This document shows, piece after piece, positions 34,522 through 45,607 of a stretch of 64,000 bases of DNA (position 1 is its first letter; every line of letters begins with the position of its first letter). The position numbers and the translations under genes are program-made. The notes beneath the pieces were generated by a model, which was not told the origin of the DNA, made no database searches, and saw nothing but the letters and a program-made list of their open reading frames with translations. The DNA comes from Adenanthera pavonina (taxonomy: Eukaryota; Streptophyta; Magnoliopsida; Fabales; Fabaceae). Where the stretch lies: NCBI GenBank assembly GCA_026686845.1, contig JAIVEN010000015.1:37260970-37324969 (forward strand), written 5' to 3'.

Positions 34522-34988
34522 GAAGGTCGGGGCGCAATCATTTGTTTTCAGGACTCGCGCAGTCTCGAAAAGCATGCCACGAGCAGTTCTCGGGAACCGT
34601 GCCACATTCGGACAGACCGGTGAGGCGGGGAATCAGGTCACGCTTTCTTGGCGGTTCATCCGATCGCACCGGCTCAACCTGCCGGAGTATGGACCAGCCG
34701 ATATCACGGGAGGAGGGAGAAAGCATCGGGAACCGGTCCGACCAGCAGAAAGTTGAAGCGAGCCGCCGCACGTCGCCGGATGGACCACTTCTCGCGGTCG
34801 GGTCGGACCTACCGGTGAAGCATGTCAACGGGTCGGACTTTCTCACCGGTTTGATCGGTGCATTCCCGGCCTGCAAGTTGGCGTAAACCGGACGGAAAAC
34901 GAAACCGGGCCAGCCGGACTCGAACCATGATGCACAGAACCCGGCGGGGTGCTCCAGTTCAGTTTGAGAAACACACTGCGCAAAAGGT

Positions 34989-35107
34989 GGGGTGCAACAC
35001 GAGGACTTCCCAGGAGGTGACCCATCCTAGTACTACTCTCGCCCAAGCACGCTTGACTGCGGAGTTCTGATGGGATGCGGTGCATTAGTGCTGGTGTGAT
35101 CGCACCC
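34989..35107 (-). rRNA. 5S rRNA: 5S rRNA gene copy 46
   Basis: 119 nt; same as copy 42 (G31C, G89C); opens the second tetramer and the first six-unit block. Confidence 0.94.
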
Positions 35108-35574
35108 AACGGTCGGGGCGCAATCATTTGTTTTCAGGACTCGTGCAGTCTCGAAAAGCGTGCCACGAGCAGTTCTCGGGAACCGTGCCACATTCGGACA
35201 GACCGGTGAGGCGGGGAATCAGGTCACGCTTTCTTGGCGGTTCATCCGGTCGCACCGGCTCAACCTGCCGGAGTATGGACCAGCCGATATCACGGGAGGA
35301 GAGAGAAAGCATCGGGACCCGGTCCGACCAGCAGAAAGTTGAAGCGAGCCGCCGCACGTCGCCCGATGGACCACTTCTCACGGTCGGGTCGGACCTACCG
35401 GTGAAGCATGTCAACGGGTCGGACTTTCTCACCGGTTTGATCGGTGCATTCCCGGCCTGCAAGTTGGCGTAAACCGGACGGAAAACGAAACCGGGCCAGC
35501 CGGACTCGAACCATGATGCACAGAACCCGGCGGGGTGCTTCAGTTCAGTTTGAGAAACACACTGCGCAAAAGGT

Positions 35575-35692
35575 GGGGTGCAACACGAGGACTTCCCAGG
35601 AGGTCACCCATCCTAGTACTACTCTCGCCCGAGCACGCTTGACTGCGGAGTTCTGATGGGATCCGTGCATTAGTGCTGGTGTGATCGCACCC
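35575..35692 (-). rRNA. 5S rRNA: 5S rRNA gene copy 47, 118 nt
   Basis: C28/29 deletion, C52U, U53C. Confidence 0.92.
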
Positions 35693-36159
35693 GACGGCCG
35701 GGGCGCAATCATTTGTTTTCAGGACACGCGCAGTCTCAAAAAGCGTGCCACGAGCAGTTCTCGGGAACCGTGCCACATTCGGACAGACCGGTTAGGCGGG
35801 GAATCAGGTCACGCTTTCTTGGCGATTCATCCGGTCGCACCGGCTCAACCTGCCGGAGTATGGACCAGCCGATATCACGGGAGGAGAGAGAAAGCATCGG
35901 GACCCGGTCCGACCAGCAGAAAGTTGAAGCGAGCCTCCGCACGTCGCCCGATGGACCACTTCTCGCGGTCGGGTCGGACCTACCGGTGAAGCATGTCAAC
36001 GGGTCGGACTTTCTCACCGGTTTGATCGGTGCATTCCCGGCCTGCAAGTTGGCGTAAACCGGACGAAAAATGAAACCGGGCCAGCCGGACTCGAACCATG
36101 ATGCACAGAACCCGGCGGGGTGCTTCAGTTCAGTTTGAGAAACACACTGCGCAAAAGGT

Positions 36160-36278
36160 GGGGTGCAACACGAGGACTTCCCAGGAGGTCACCCATCCTA
36201 GTACTACTCTCGCCCGAGCACGCTTAGCTGCGGAGTTCTGATGGGATCCGGTGCATTGGTGCTGGTGTGATCGCACCC
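36160..36278 (-). rRNA. 5S rRNA: 5S rRNA gene copy 48
   Basis: 119 nt; U21C only. Confidence 0.96.
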
Positions 36279-36745
36279 GAAGGTCGGGGCGCAATCATTT
36301 GTTTTCAGGACTCGCGCAGTCTCGAAAAGCGTGCCACGAGCAGTTCTCGGGAACCGTGCCACATTCGGACAGACCGGTGAGGCGGGGAATCAGGTCACGC
36401 TTTCTTGGCGGTTCATCCGGTCGCACCGGCTCAACCTGCCGGAGTATGGACCAGCCGATATCACGGGAGGAGAGAGAAAGCATCGGGACCCGGTCCGACC
36501 AGCAGAAAGTTGAAGCGAGCCTCCGCACGTCGCCCGATGGACCACTTCTCGCGGTCGGGTCGGACCTACCGGTGAAGCATGTCAACGGGTCGGACTTTCT
36601 CACCGGTTTGATCGGTGCATTCCCGGCCTGCAAGTTGGCGTAAACCGGACGGAAAACGAAACCGGGCCAGCCGGACTCGAACCATGATGCACAGAACCCG
36701 GCGGGGTGCTCCAGTTCAGTTTGAGAAACACACTGCGCAAAAGGT

Positions 36746-36864
36746 GGGGTGCAACACGAGGACTTCCCAGGAGGTGACCCATCCTAGTACTACTCTCGCC
36801 CAAGCACGATTAACTGCGGAGTTCTGATGGGATCCGGTGCATTGGTGCTGGTGTGATCGCACCC
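36746..36864 (-). rRNA. 5S rRNA: 5S rRNA gene copy 49
   Basis: 119 nt; U21C, C52U, G56U, C63U, G89C. Confidence 0.94.
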
Positions 36865-37331
36865 GAAGGTCGGGGCGCAATCATTTGTTTTCAGGACTCG
36901 CGCAGTCTCGAAAAGCATGCCACGAGCAGTTCTCGGGAACCGTGCCACATTCGGACAGACCGGTGAGGCGGGGAATCAGGTCACGCTTTCTTGGCGGTTC
37001 ATCCGATCGCACCGGCTCAACCTGCCGGAGTATGGACCAGCCGATATCACGGGAGGAGGGAGAAAGCATCGGGAACCGGTCCGACCAGCAGAAAGTTGAA
37101 GCGAGCCGCCGCACGTCGCTGGATGGACCACTTCTCGCGGTCGGGTCGGACCTACCGGTGAAGCATGTCAACGGGTCGGACTTTCTCACCGGTTTGATCG
37201 GTGCATTTCCGGCCTGCAAGTTGGCGTAAACCGGACGGAAAACGAAACCGGGCCAGCCGGACTCGAACCATGATGCACAGAACCCGGCGGGGTGCTTCAG
37301 TTCAGTTTGAGAAACACACTGCGCAAAAGGT

Positions 37332-37450
37332 GGGGTGCAACACGAGGACTTCCCAGGAGGTCACCCATCCTAGTACTACTCTCGCTCGAGCACGCTTCGC
37401 TGCGGAGTTCTGATGGGATCCGGTGCATTAGTGCTGGTGTGATCGCACCC
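37332..37450 (-). rRNA. 5S rRNA: 5S rRNA gene copy 50
   Basis: 119 nt; U53G, G65A; like copy 37 but without G31C. Confidence 0.95.
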
Positions 37451-37844
37451 GACGGTCGGGGCGCAATCATTTGTTTTCAGGACTCGCGCAGTCTCGAAAA
37501 GCGTGCCACGAGCAGTTCTCGGGAACTGTGCCACATTCGGACAGACCGGTGAGGCGGGGAATCAGGTCACGCTTTCTTGGCGGTTCATCCGGTCGCACCA
37601 GCTCAACCTGCCGGAGTATGGACCAGCTGATATCACGGGAGGAGAGAGAAAGCATCGGGAACCGGTCCGACCAGCAGAAAGTTGAAGCGAGCCGCCGCAC
37701 GTCGCCGGATGGACCACTTCTCGCGGTCGGGTCGGACCTACCGGTGAAGCATGTCAACGGGTCGGACTTTCTCACCGGTTTGATCGGTGCATTCCCGGCC
37801 TGCAAGTTGGCGTAAACCGGACGGAAAACGAAACCGGGCCAGCC

Positions 37845-37855
37845 GGACTCGAACC
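37845..37855 (-). other. tRNA B-box-like motif in the 5S spacer (reference unit)
   Basis: On the - strand the spacer reads GGTTCGAGTCC, a full match to the pol III B-box consensus GGTTCGANTCC. It lies 62 nt past the 5S gene and is followed 16 nt later by TTTT. The stem around it does not pair as a tRNA T arm, so I do not call a tRNA gene. It may be chance or a relic. Confidence 0.4.
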
Positions 37856-37910
37856 ATGATGCACAGAACCCGGCGGGGTGCTTCAGTTCAGTTTGAGAAA
37901 CACACTGCGC

Positions 37911-37914
37911 AAAA
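37911..37914 (-). terminator. RNA polymerase III T4 terminator (reference unit)
   Basis: Reading on the - strand, the gene ends in CACCCC, followed by ACC and TTTT. A run of four T is the usual minimal pol III stop. The same CCTTTTGCGC follows nearly every copy; the copy ending at 42678 lost it. Confidence 0.8.
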
Positions 37915-37917
37915 GGT

Positions 37918-38036
37918 GGGGTGCAACACGAGGACTTCCCAGGAGGTCACCCATCCTAGTACTACTCTCGCCCGAGCACGCTTAGCTGCGGAGTTCTGAT
38001 GGGATCCGGTGCATTAGTGCTGGTGTGATCGCACCC
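37918..38036 (-). rRNA. 5S rRNA: 5S rRNA gene copy 51, reference copy
   Basis: This 119-nt gene has the commonest family-2 sequence and no obvious damage, so it is my best candidate for a functional type. The 5' GGGTGC and 3' GCACCC ends pair to form helix I. The A-box region (about 50-64) reads AGCTAAGCGTGCTCG, slightly different from the common plant AGTTAAGCGTGCTTG. Loop D at 87-90 is GTGA, a GNRA tetraloop closed by GG/CC. Upstream are C at -1 and GCG at -14 to -12; downstream is T4. Internal A box, intermediate element and C box are the expected TFIIIA binding sites. Expression cannot be judged from sequence. Confidence 0.97.
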
Positions 38037-38064
38037 GACGGTCGGGGCGCAATCATTTGTTTTC
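38037..38064 (-). promoter_or_regulatory. 5S upstream promoter elements (reference unit)
   Basis: Relative to the first base of the RNA at 38036, position -1 is C and -14 to -12 is GCG. Positions -27 to -15 are AAAACAAATGATT. Arabidopsis 5S genes use a TATATA-like box near -28, GC near -12 and C at -1. The GC and C elements are present; the TATA-like box is replaced by the A-rich stretch. The pattern is shared by most family-2 units. Confidence 0.65.
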
Positions 38065-38503
38065 AGGACTCGCGCAGTCTCGAAAAGCGTGCCACGAGCA
38101 GTTCTCGGGAACCGTGCCACATTCGGACAGACCGGTGAGGCGGGGAATCAGGTCACGCTTTCTTGGCGGTTCATCCGATCGCACCGGCTCAACCTGCAGG
38201 AGTATGGACCAGCCGATATCACGGGAGGAGAGAGAAAGCATCGGGAACCGGTCCGACCAGCAGAAAGTTGAAGCGAGCCGCCGCACGTCGCCGGATGGAC
38301 CACTTCTCGCGGTCGGGTCGGACCTACCGGTGAAGCATGTCAACGGGTCGGACTTTCTCACCGGTTTGATCGGTGCATTCCCGGCCTGCAAGTTGGCGTA
38401 AACCGGACAAAAAACGAAACCGGGCCAGCCGGACTCGAACCATGATGCACAGAACCCGGCGGGGTGCTTCAGTTCAGTTTAAGAAACACACTGCGCAAAA
38501 GGT

Positions 38504-38621
38504 GGGGTGCAACACGAGGACTTCCCAGGAGGTGACCCATCCTAGTACTACTCTCGCCCAAGCACGCTTGACTGCGGAGTTCTGATGGGATCCGTGCATT
38601 AGTGCTGGTGTGATCGCACCC
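38504..38621 (-). rRNA. 5S rRNA: 5S rRNA gene copy 52, 118 nt
   Basis: C28/29 deletion with G89C, C52U, U53C, C63U; TTTAAG in the 3' flank, as in copy 39. Confidence 0.92.
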
Positions 38622-39088
38622 GACGGTCGGGGCGCAATCATTTGTTTTCATGACTCGCGCAGTCTCGAAAAGCGTGCCACGAGCAGTTCTCGGGAACCGT
38701 GCCACATTCGGACAGACCGGTGAGGCGGGGAATCAGGTCACGCTTTCTTGGCGGTTCATCCGGTCGCACCGGCTCAACCTGCCGGAGTATGGACCAGCCG
38801 ATATCACGGGAGGAGAGAGAAAGCATCGGGAACCGGTCCGACCAGCAGAAAGTTGAAGCGAGCCGCCGCACGTCGCCGGATGGACCACTTCTCGCGGTCG
38901 GGTCGGACCTACCGGTGAAGCATGTCAACGGGTCGGACTTTCTCACCGGTTTGATCGGTGCATTCCCGGCCTGCAAGTTGGCGTAAACCGGACGGAAAAC
39001 GAAACCGGGCCAGCCGGACTCGAACCATGATGCACAGAACCCGGCGGGGTGCTTCAGTTCAGTTTGAGAAACACACTGCGCAAAAGGT

Positions 39089-39206
39089 GGGGTGCAATAC
39101 GAGGACTTCCCAGGAGGTCACCCATCCTAGTACTACTCTCGCCCAAGCACGCTTAGCTGCGGAGTTCTGATGGGATCCGTCCATTAGTGCTGGTGTGATC
39201 GCACCC
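39089..39206 (-). rRNA. 5S rRNA: 5S rRNA gene copy 53, 118 nt
   Basis: C28/29 deletion with C26G, C63U and private G110A. Confidence 0.92.
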
Positions 39207-39673
39207 GACGGCTGGGGCGCAATCATTTGTTTTCAGGACTCGCGCAGTCTCGAAAAGCGTGCCACGAGCAGTTCTCGGGAACCGTGCCACATTCGGACAG
39301 ACCGGTGAGGCGGGGAATCAGGTCACGCTTTCTTGGCGGTTCATCCGGTCGCACCGGCTCAACCTGCCGAGGTATGGACCAGCCGATATCACGGGAGGAG
39401 AGAGAAAGCATCGGGAACCGGTCCGACCAGCTGAAAGTTGAAGCGAGCCGCCGCACGTCGCCGGATGGACCACTTCTCGCGATCGGGTCGGACCTACCGG
39501 TGAAGCATGTCAACGGGTCGGACTTTCTCACCGGTTTGGTCGGTGCATTCCCGACCTGCAAGTTGGCGTAAACCGGACGGAAAACGAAACCGGGCCAGCC
39601 GGACTCGAACCATGATGCACAGAACCCGGCGGGGTGCTTCAGTTCAGTTTGAGAAACACACTGCGCAAAAGGT

Positions 39674-39792
39674 GGGGTGCAACACGAGGACTTCCCAGGA
39701 GGTCACCCATCCTAGTACTACTCTCGCCCGAGCACGCTTAGCTGCGGAGTTCTGATGGGATCCGGTGCATTAGTGCTGCTGTGATCGCACCC
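39674..39792 (-). rRNA. 5S rRNA: 5S rRNA gene copy 54
   Basis: 119 nt; C14G only. GGTTGGGG in the upstream spacer marks this subtype. Confidence 0.95.
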
Positions 39793-40259
39793 GACGGTTG
39801 GGGCGCAATCATTTGTTTTCAGGACTCACGCAGTCTCGAAAAGCGTGCCACGAGCAGTTCTCGGGAACCGTGCCACATTCGGACAGACCGGTGAGGCGGG
39901 GAATCAGGTCACGCTTTCTTGGCGGTTCATCCGATCGCACCGGCTCAACCTGCAGGAGTATGGACCAGCCGATATCACGGGAGGAGAGAGAAAGCATCGG
40001 GAACCGGTCCGACCAGCAGAAAGTTGAAGCGAGCCGCCGCACGTCGCCGGATGGACCACTTCTCGCGGTCGGGTCGGACCTACCGGTGAAGCATGTCAAC
40101 GGGTCGGACTTTCTCACCGGTTTGATCGGTGCATTCCCGGCCTGCAAGTTGGCGTAAACCGGACGGAAAACGAAACCGGGCCAGCCGGACTCGAACCATG
40201 ATGCACAGAACCCGGCGGGGTGCTCCAGTTCAGTTTGAGAAACACACTGCGCAAAAGGT

Positions 40260-40378
40260 GGGGTGCAACACGAGGACTTCCCAGGAGGTGACCCATCCTA
40301 GTACTACTCTCACCCAAGCACGATTAACTGCGGAGTTCTGATGGGATCCGGTGCATTGGTGCTGGTGTGATCGCACCC
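40260..40378 (-). rRNA. 5S rRNA: 5S rRNA gene copy 55
   Basis: 119 nt; U21C, C52U, G56U, C63U, C67U, G89C. Confidence 0.94.
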
Positions 40379-40845
40379 GAAGGTCGGGGCGCAATCATTT
40401 GTTTTCAGGACTCGCGCAGTCTCGAAAAGCGTGCCACGAGCAGTTCTCGGGAACCGTGCCACATTCGGACTGACCGGTGAGGCGGGGAATCAGGTCACGC
40501 TTTCTTGGCGGTTCATCCGATCGCACCGGCTCAACCTGCCGGAGTATGGACCAGCCGATATCACGGGAGGAGGGAGAAAGCATCGGGAACCGGTCCGACC
40601 AGCAGAAAGTTGAAGCGAGCCGCCGCACGTCGCCGGATGGACCACTTCTCGCGGTCGGGTCGGACCTACCGGTGAAGCATGTCAACGGGTCGGACTTTCT
40701 CACCGGTTTGATCGGTGCATTCCCGGCCTGCAAGTTGGCGTAAACCGGACGGAAAACGAAACCGGGCCAGCCGGACTCGAACCATGATGCACAGAACCCG
40801 GCGGGGTGCTCCAGTTCAGTTTGAGAAACACACTGCGCAAAAGGT

Positions 40846-40964
40846 GGGGTGCAACACGAGGACTTCCCAGGAGGTGACCCATCCTAGTACTACTCTCGCC
40901 CAAGCACGCTTGACTGCGGAGTTCTGATGGGATGCGGTGCATTAGTGCTGGTGTGATCGCACCC
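40846..40964 (-). rRNA. 5S rRNA: 5S rRNA gene copy 56
   Basis: 119 nt; G31C, C52U, U53C, C63U, G89C; opens the second six-unit block. Confidence 0.94.
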
Positions 40965-41431
40965 AACGGTCGGGGCGCAATCATTTGTTTTCAGGACTCA
41001 CGCAGTCTCAAAAAGCGTGCCACGAGCAGTTCTCGGGAACCGTGCCACATTCGGACAGACCGGTGAGGCGGGGAATCAGGTCACGCTTTCTTGGCGGTTC
41101 ATCCGGTCGCACCGGCTCAACCTGCCGGAGTATGGACCAGCCGATATCACGGGAGGAGAGAGAAAGCATCGGGACCCGGTCCGACCAGCAGAAAGTTGAA
41201 GCGAGCCGCCGCACGTCGCCCGATGGACCACTTCTCACGGTCGGGTCGGACGTACCGGTGAAGCATGTCAACGGGTCGGACTTTCTCACCGGTTTGATCG
41301 GTGCATTCCCGGCCTGCAAGTTGGCGTAAACCGGACGGAAAACGAAACCGGGCCAGCCGGACTCGAACCATGATGCACAGAACCCGGCGGGGTGCTTCAG
41401 TTCAGTTTGAGAAACACACTGCGCAAAAGGT

Positions 41432-41549
41432 GGGGTGCAACACGAGGACTTCCCAGGAGGTCACCCATCCTAGTACTACTCTCGCCCGAGCACGCTTGAC
41501 TGCGGAGTTCTGATGGGATCCGTGCATTAGTGCTGGTGTGATCGCACCC
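41432..41549 (-). rRNA. 5S rRNA: 5S rRNA gene copy 57, 118 nt
   Basis: C28/29 deletion, C52U, U53C. Upstream spacer has GAGGACAGAG, shared only with copy 63. Confidence 0.92.
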
Positions 41550-42016
41550 GACGGCCGGGGCGCAATCATTTGTTTTCAGGACACGCGCAGTCTCAAAAAG
41601 CGTGCCACGAGCAGTTCTCGGGAACCGTGCCACATTCGGACAGACCGGTTAGGCGGGGAATCAGGTCACGCTTTCTTGGCGATTCATCCGGTCGCACCGG
41701 CTCAACCTGCCGGAGTATGGACCAGCCGATATCACGGGAGGACAGAGAAAGCATCGGGACCCGGTCCGACCAGCAGAAAGTTGAAGCGAGCCTCCGCACG
41801 TCGCCCGATGGACCACTTCTCGCGGTCGGGTCGGACCTACCGGTGAAGCATGTCAACGGGTCGGACTTTCTCACCGGTTTGATCGGTGCATTCCCGGCCT
41901 GCAAGTTGGTGTAAACCGGACGAAAAATGAAACCGGGCCAGCCGGACTCGAACCATGATGCACAGAACCCGGCGGGGTGCTTCAGTTCAGTTTGAGAAAC
42001 ACACTGCGCAAAAGGT

Positions 42017-42135
42017 GGGGTGCAACACGAGGACTTCCCAGGAGGTCACCCATCCTAGTACTACTCTCGCCCGAGCACGCTTAGCTGCGGAGTTCTGATG
42101 GGATCCGGTGCATTGGTGCTGGTGTGATCGCACCC
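42017..42135 (-). rRNA. 5S rRNA: 5S rRNA gene copy 58
   Basis: 119 nt; U21C only. Confidence 0.96.
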
Positions 42136-42559
42136 GAAGGTCGGGGCGCAATCATTTGTTTTCAGGACTCGCGCAGTCTCGAAAAGCGTGCCACGAGCAG
42201 TTCTCGGGAACCGTGCCACATTCGGACAGACCGGTGAGGCGGGGAATCAGGTCACGCTTTCTTGGCGGTTCATCCGGTCGCACCGGCTCAACCTGCCGGA
42301 GTATGGACCAGCCGATATCACGGGAGGAGAGAGAAAGCATCGGGACCCGGTCCGACCAGCAGAAAGTTGAAGCGAGCCGCCGCACGTCGCCCGATGGACC
42401 ACTTCTCGCGGTCGGGTCGGACCTACCGGTGAAGCATGTCAACGGGTCGGACTTTCTCACCGGTTTGATCGGTGCATTCCCGGCCTGCAAGTTGGCGTAA
42501 ACCGGACGGAAAACGAAACCGGGCCAGCCGGACTCGAACCATGATGCACAGAACCCGGC

Positions 42560-42678
42560 GGGGTGCAACACGAGGACTTCCCAGGAGGTGACCCATCCTA
42601 GTACTACTCTCGCCCAAGCACGATTAACTGCGGAGTTCTGATGGGATCCGGTGCATTGGTGCTGGTGTGATCGCACCC
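42560..42678 (-). rRNA. 5S rRNA: 5S rRNA gene copy 59, terminator deleted
   Basis: 119 nt; U21C, C52U, G56U, C63U, G89C. The 43 bp that normally lie between two GGGGTGC repeats at and after the 3' end are missing, including the T4 terminator. The next TTTT is at 42510-42513, so a transcript would run about 50 nt further. Confidence 0.94.
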
Positions 42679-43145
42679 GAAGGTCGGGGCGCAATCATTT
42701 GTTTTCAGGACTCGCGCAGTCTCGAAAAGCATGCCACGAGCAGTTCTCGGGAACCGTGCCACATTCGGACAGACCGGTGAGGCGGGGAATCAGGTCACGC
42801 TTTCTTGGCGGTTCATCCGATCGCACCGGCTCAACCTGCCGGAGTATGGACCAGCCGATATCACGGGAGGAGGGAGAAAGCATCGGGAACCGGTCCGACC
42901 AGCAGAAAGTTGAAGCGAGCCGCCGCACGTCGCCGGATGGACCACTTCTCGCGGTCGGGTCGGACCTACCGGTGAAGCATGTCAACGGGTCGGACTTTCT
43001 CACCGGTTTGATCGGTGCATTTCCGGCCTGCAAGTTGGCGTAAACCGGACGGAAAACGAAACCGGGCCAGCCGGACTCGAACCATGATGCACAGAACCCG
43101 GCGGGGTGCTTCAGTTCAGTTTGAGAAACACACTGCGCAAAAGGT

Positions 43146-43264
43146 GGGGTGCAACACGAGGACTTCCCAGGAGGTCACCCATCCTAGTACTACTCTCGCT
43201 CGAGCACGCTTCGCTGCGGAGTTCTGATGGGATCCGGTGCATTAGTGCTGGTGTGATCGCACCC
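43146..43264 (-). rRNA. 5S rRNA: 5S rRNA gene copy 60
   Basis: 119 nt; U53G, G65A. Confidence 0.95.
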
Positions 43265-43731
43265 GACGGTCGGGGCGCAATCATTTGTTTTCAGGACTCG
43301 CGCAGTCTCGAAAAGCGTGCCACGAGCAGTTCTCGGGAACTGTGCCACATTCGGACAGACCGGTGAGGCGGGGAATCAGGTCACGCTTTCTTGGCGGTTC
43401 ATCCGGTCGCACCAGCTCAACCTGCCGGAGTATGGACCAGCCGATATCACGGGAGGAGAGAGAAAGCATCGGGAACCGGTCCGACCAGCAGAAAGTTGAA
43501 GCGAGCCGCCGCACGTCGCCGGATGGACCACTTCTCGCGGTCGGGTCGGACCTACCGGTGAAGCATGTCAACGGGTCGGACTTTCTCACCGGTTTGATCG
43601 GTGCATTCCCGGCCTGCAAGTTGGCGTAAACCGGACGGAAAACGAAACCGGGCCAGCCGGACTCGAACCATGATGCACAGAACCCGGCGGGGTGCTTCAG
43701 TTCAGTTTGAGAAACACACTGCGCAAAAGGT

Positions 43732-43850
43732 GGGGTGCAACACGAGGACTTCCCAGGAGGTCACCCATCCTAGTACTACTCTCGCCCGAGCACGCTTAGC
43801 TGCGGAGTTCTGATGGGATCCGGTGCATTAGTGCTGGTGTGATCGCACCC
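43732..43850 (-). rRNA. 5S rRNA: 5S rRNA gene copy 61
   Basis: 119 nt; matches the reference copy. Confidence 0.97.
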
Positions 43851-44317
43851 GACGGTCGGGGCGCAATCATTTGTTTTCAGGACTCGCGCAGTCTCGAAAA
43901 GCGTGCCACGAGCAGTTCTCGGGAACCGTGCCACATTCGGACTGACCGGTGAGGCGGGGAATCAGGTCACGCTTTCTTGGCGGTTCATCCGATCGCACCG
44001 GCTCAACCTGCCGGAGTATGGACCAGCCGATATCACGGGAGGAGGGAGAAAGCATCGGGAACCGGTCCGACCAGCAGAAAGTTGAAGCGAGCCGCCGCAC
44101 GTCGCCGGATGGACCACTTCTCGCGGTCGGGTCGGACCTACCGGTGAAGCATGTCAACGGGTCGGACTTTCTCACCGGTTTGATCGGTGCATTCCCGGCC
44201 TGCAAGTTGGCGTAAACCGGACGGAAAACGAAACCGGGCCAGCCGGACTCGAACCATGATGCACAGAACCCGGCGGGGTGCTCCAGTTCAGTTTGAGAAA
44301 CACACTGCGCAAAAGGT

Positions 44318-44436
44318 GGGGTGCAACACGAGGACTTCCCAGGAGGTGACCCATCCTAGTACTACTCTCGCCCAAGCACGCTTGACTGCGGAGTTCTGAT
44401 GGGATGCGGTGCATTAGTGCTGGTGTGATCGCACCC
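44318..44436 (-). rRNA. 5S rRNA: 5S rRNA gene copy 62
   Basis: 119 nt; G31C, C52U, U53C, C63U, G89C; opens the third six-unit block. Confidence 0.94.
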
Positions 44437-44903
44437 AACGGTCGGGGCGCAATCATTTGTTTTCAGGACTCGTGCAGTCTCGAAAAGCGTGCCACGAGCA
44501 GTTCTCGGGAACCGTGCCACATTCGGACAGACCGGTGAGGCGGGGAATCAGGTCACGCTTTCTTGGCGGTTCATCCGGTCGCACCGGCTCAACCTGCCGG
44601 AGTATGGACCAGCCGATATCACGGGAGGAGAGAGAAAGCATCGGGACCCGGTCCGACCAGCAGAAAGTTGAAGCGAGCCGCCGCACGTCGCCCGATGGAC
44701 CACTTCTCACGGTCGGGTCGGACCTACCGGTGAAGCATGTCAACGGGTCGGACTTTCTCACCGGTTTGATCGGTGCATTCCCGGCCTGCAAGTTGGCGTA
44801 AACCGGACGGAAAACGAAACCGGGCCAGCCGGACTCGAACCATGATGCACAGAACCCGGCGGGGTGCTTCAGTTCAGTTTGAGAAACACACTGCGCAAAA
44901 GGT

Positions 44904-45021
44904 GGGGTGCAACACGAGGACTTCCCAGGAGGTCACCCATCCTAGTACTACTCTCGCCCGAGCACGCTTGACTGCGGAGTTCTGATGGGATCCGTGCATT
45001 AGTGCTGGTGTGATCGCACCC
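44904..45021 (-). rRNA. 5S rRNA: 5S rRNA gene copy 63, 118 nt
   Basis: C28/29 deletion, C52U, U53C; upstream GAGGACAGAG as in copy 57. Confidence 0.92.
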
Positions 45022-45488
45022 GACGGCCGGGGCGCAATCATTTGTTTTCAGGACTCACGCAGTCTCGAAAAGCGTGCCACGAGCAGTTCTCGGGAACCGT
45101 GCCACATTCGGACAGACCGGTTAGGCGGGGAATCAGGTCACGCTTTCTTGGCGATTCATCCGGTCGCACCGGCTCAACCTGCCGGAGTATGGACCAGCCG
45201 ATATCACGGGAGGACAGAGAAAGCATCGGGACCCGGTCCGACCAGCAGAAAGTTGAAGCGAGCCTCCGCACGTCGCCCGATGGACCACTTCTCGCGGTCG
45301 GGTCGGACCTACCGGTGAAGCATGTCAACGGGTCGGACTTTCTCACCGGTTTGATCGGTGCATTCCCGGCCTGCAAGTTGGTGTAAACCGGACGAAAAAT
45401 GAAACCGGGCCAGCCGGACTCGAACCATGATGCACAGAACCCGGCGGGGTGCTTCAGTTCAGTTTGAGAAACACACTGCGCAAAAGGT

Positions 45489-45607
45489 GGGGTGCAACAC
45501 GAGGACTTCCCAGGAGGTCACCCATCCTAGTACTACTCTCGCCCGAGCACGCTTAGCTGCGGAGTTCTGATGGGATCCGGTGCATTGGTGCTGGTGTGAT
45601 CGCACCC
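45489..45607 (-). rRNA. 5S rRNA: 5S rRNA gene copy 64
   Basis: 119 nt; U21C. Its upstream spacer has a private ACCGGTTGGATCGG. Confidence 0.96.

Larger units (their letters stand above)
32646..37331 (-). repeat. Two near-identical 2,343-bp tetramers
   Basis: 32646-34988 and 34989-37331 carry the same variant order: G31C, C28/29 deletion, U21C, then U21C with G89C. Differences are few, for example GCCGCC versus CCTCCGC near 34180/36523 and CGCCGG versus CGCTGG near 34776/37119. Confidence 0.85.

Noticed and set aside
37825..37918. tRNA gene downstream of each 5S gene
   Set aside because: The A- and B-box-like motifs are present, but T-arm pairing around GGTTCGAGTCC fails at two or more positions and no acceptor stem is found.
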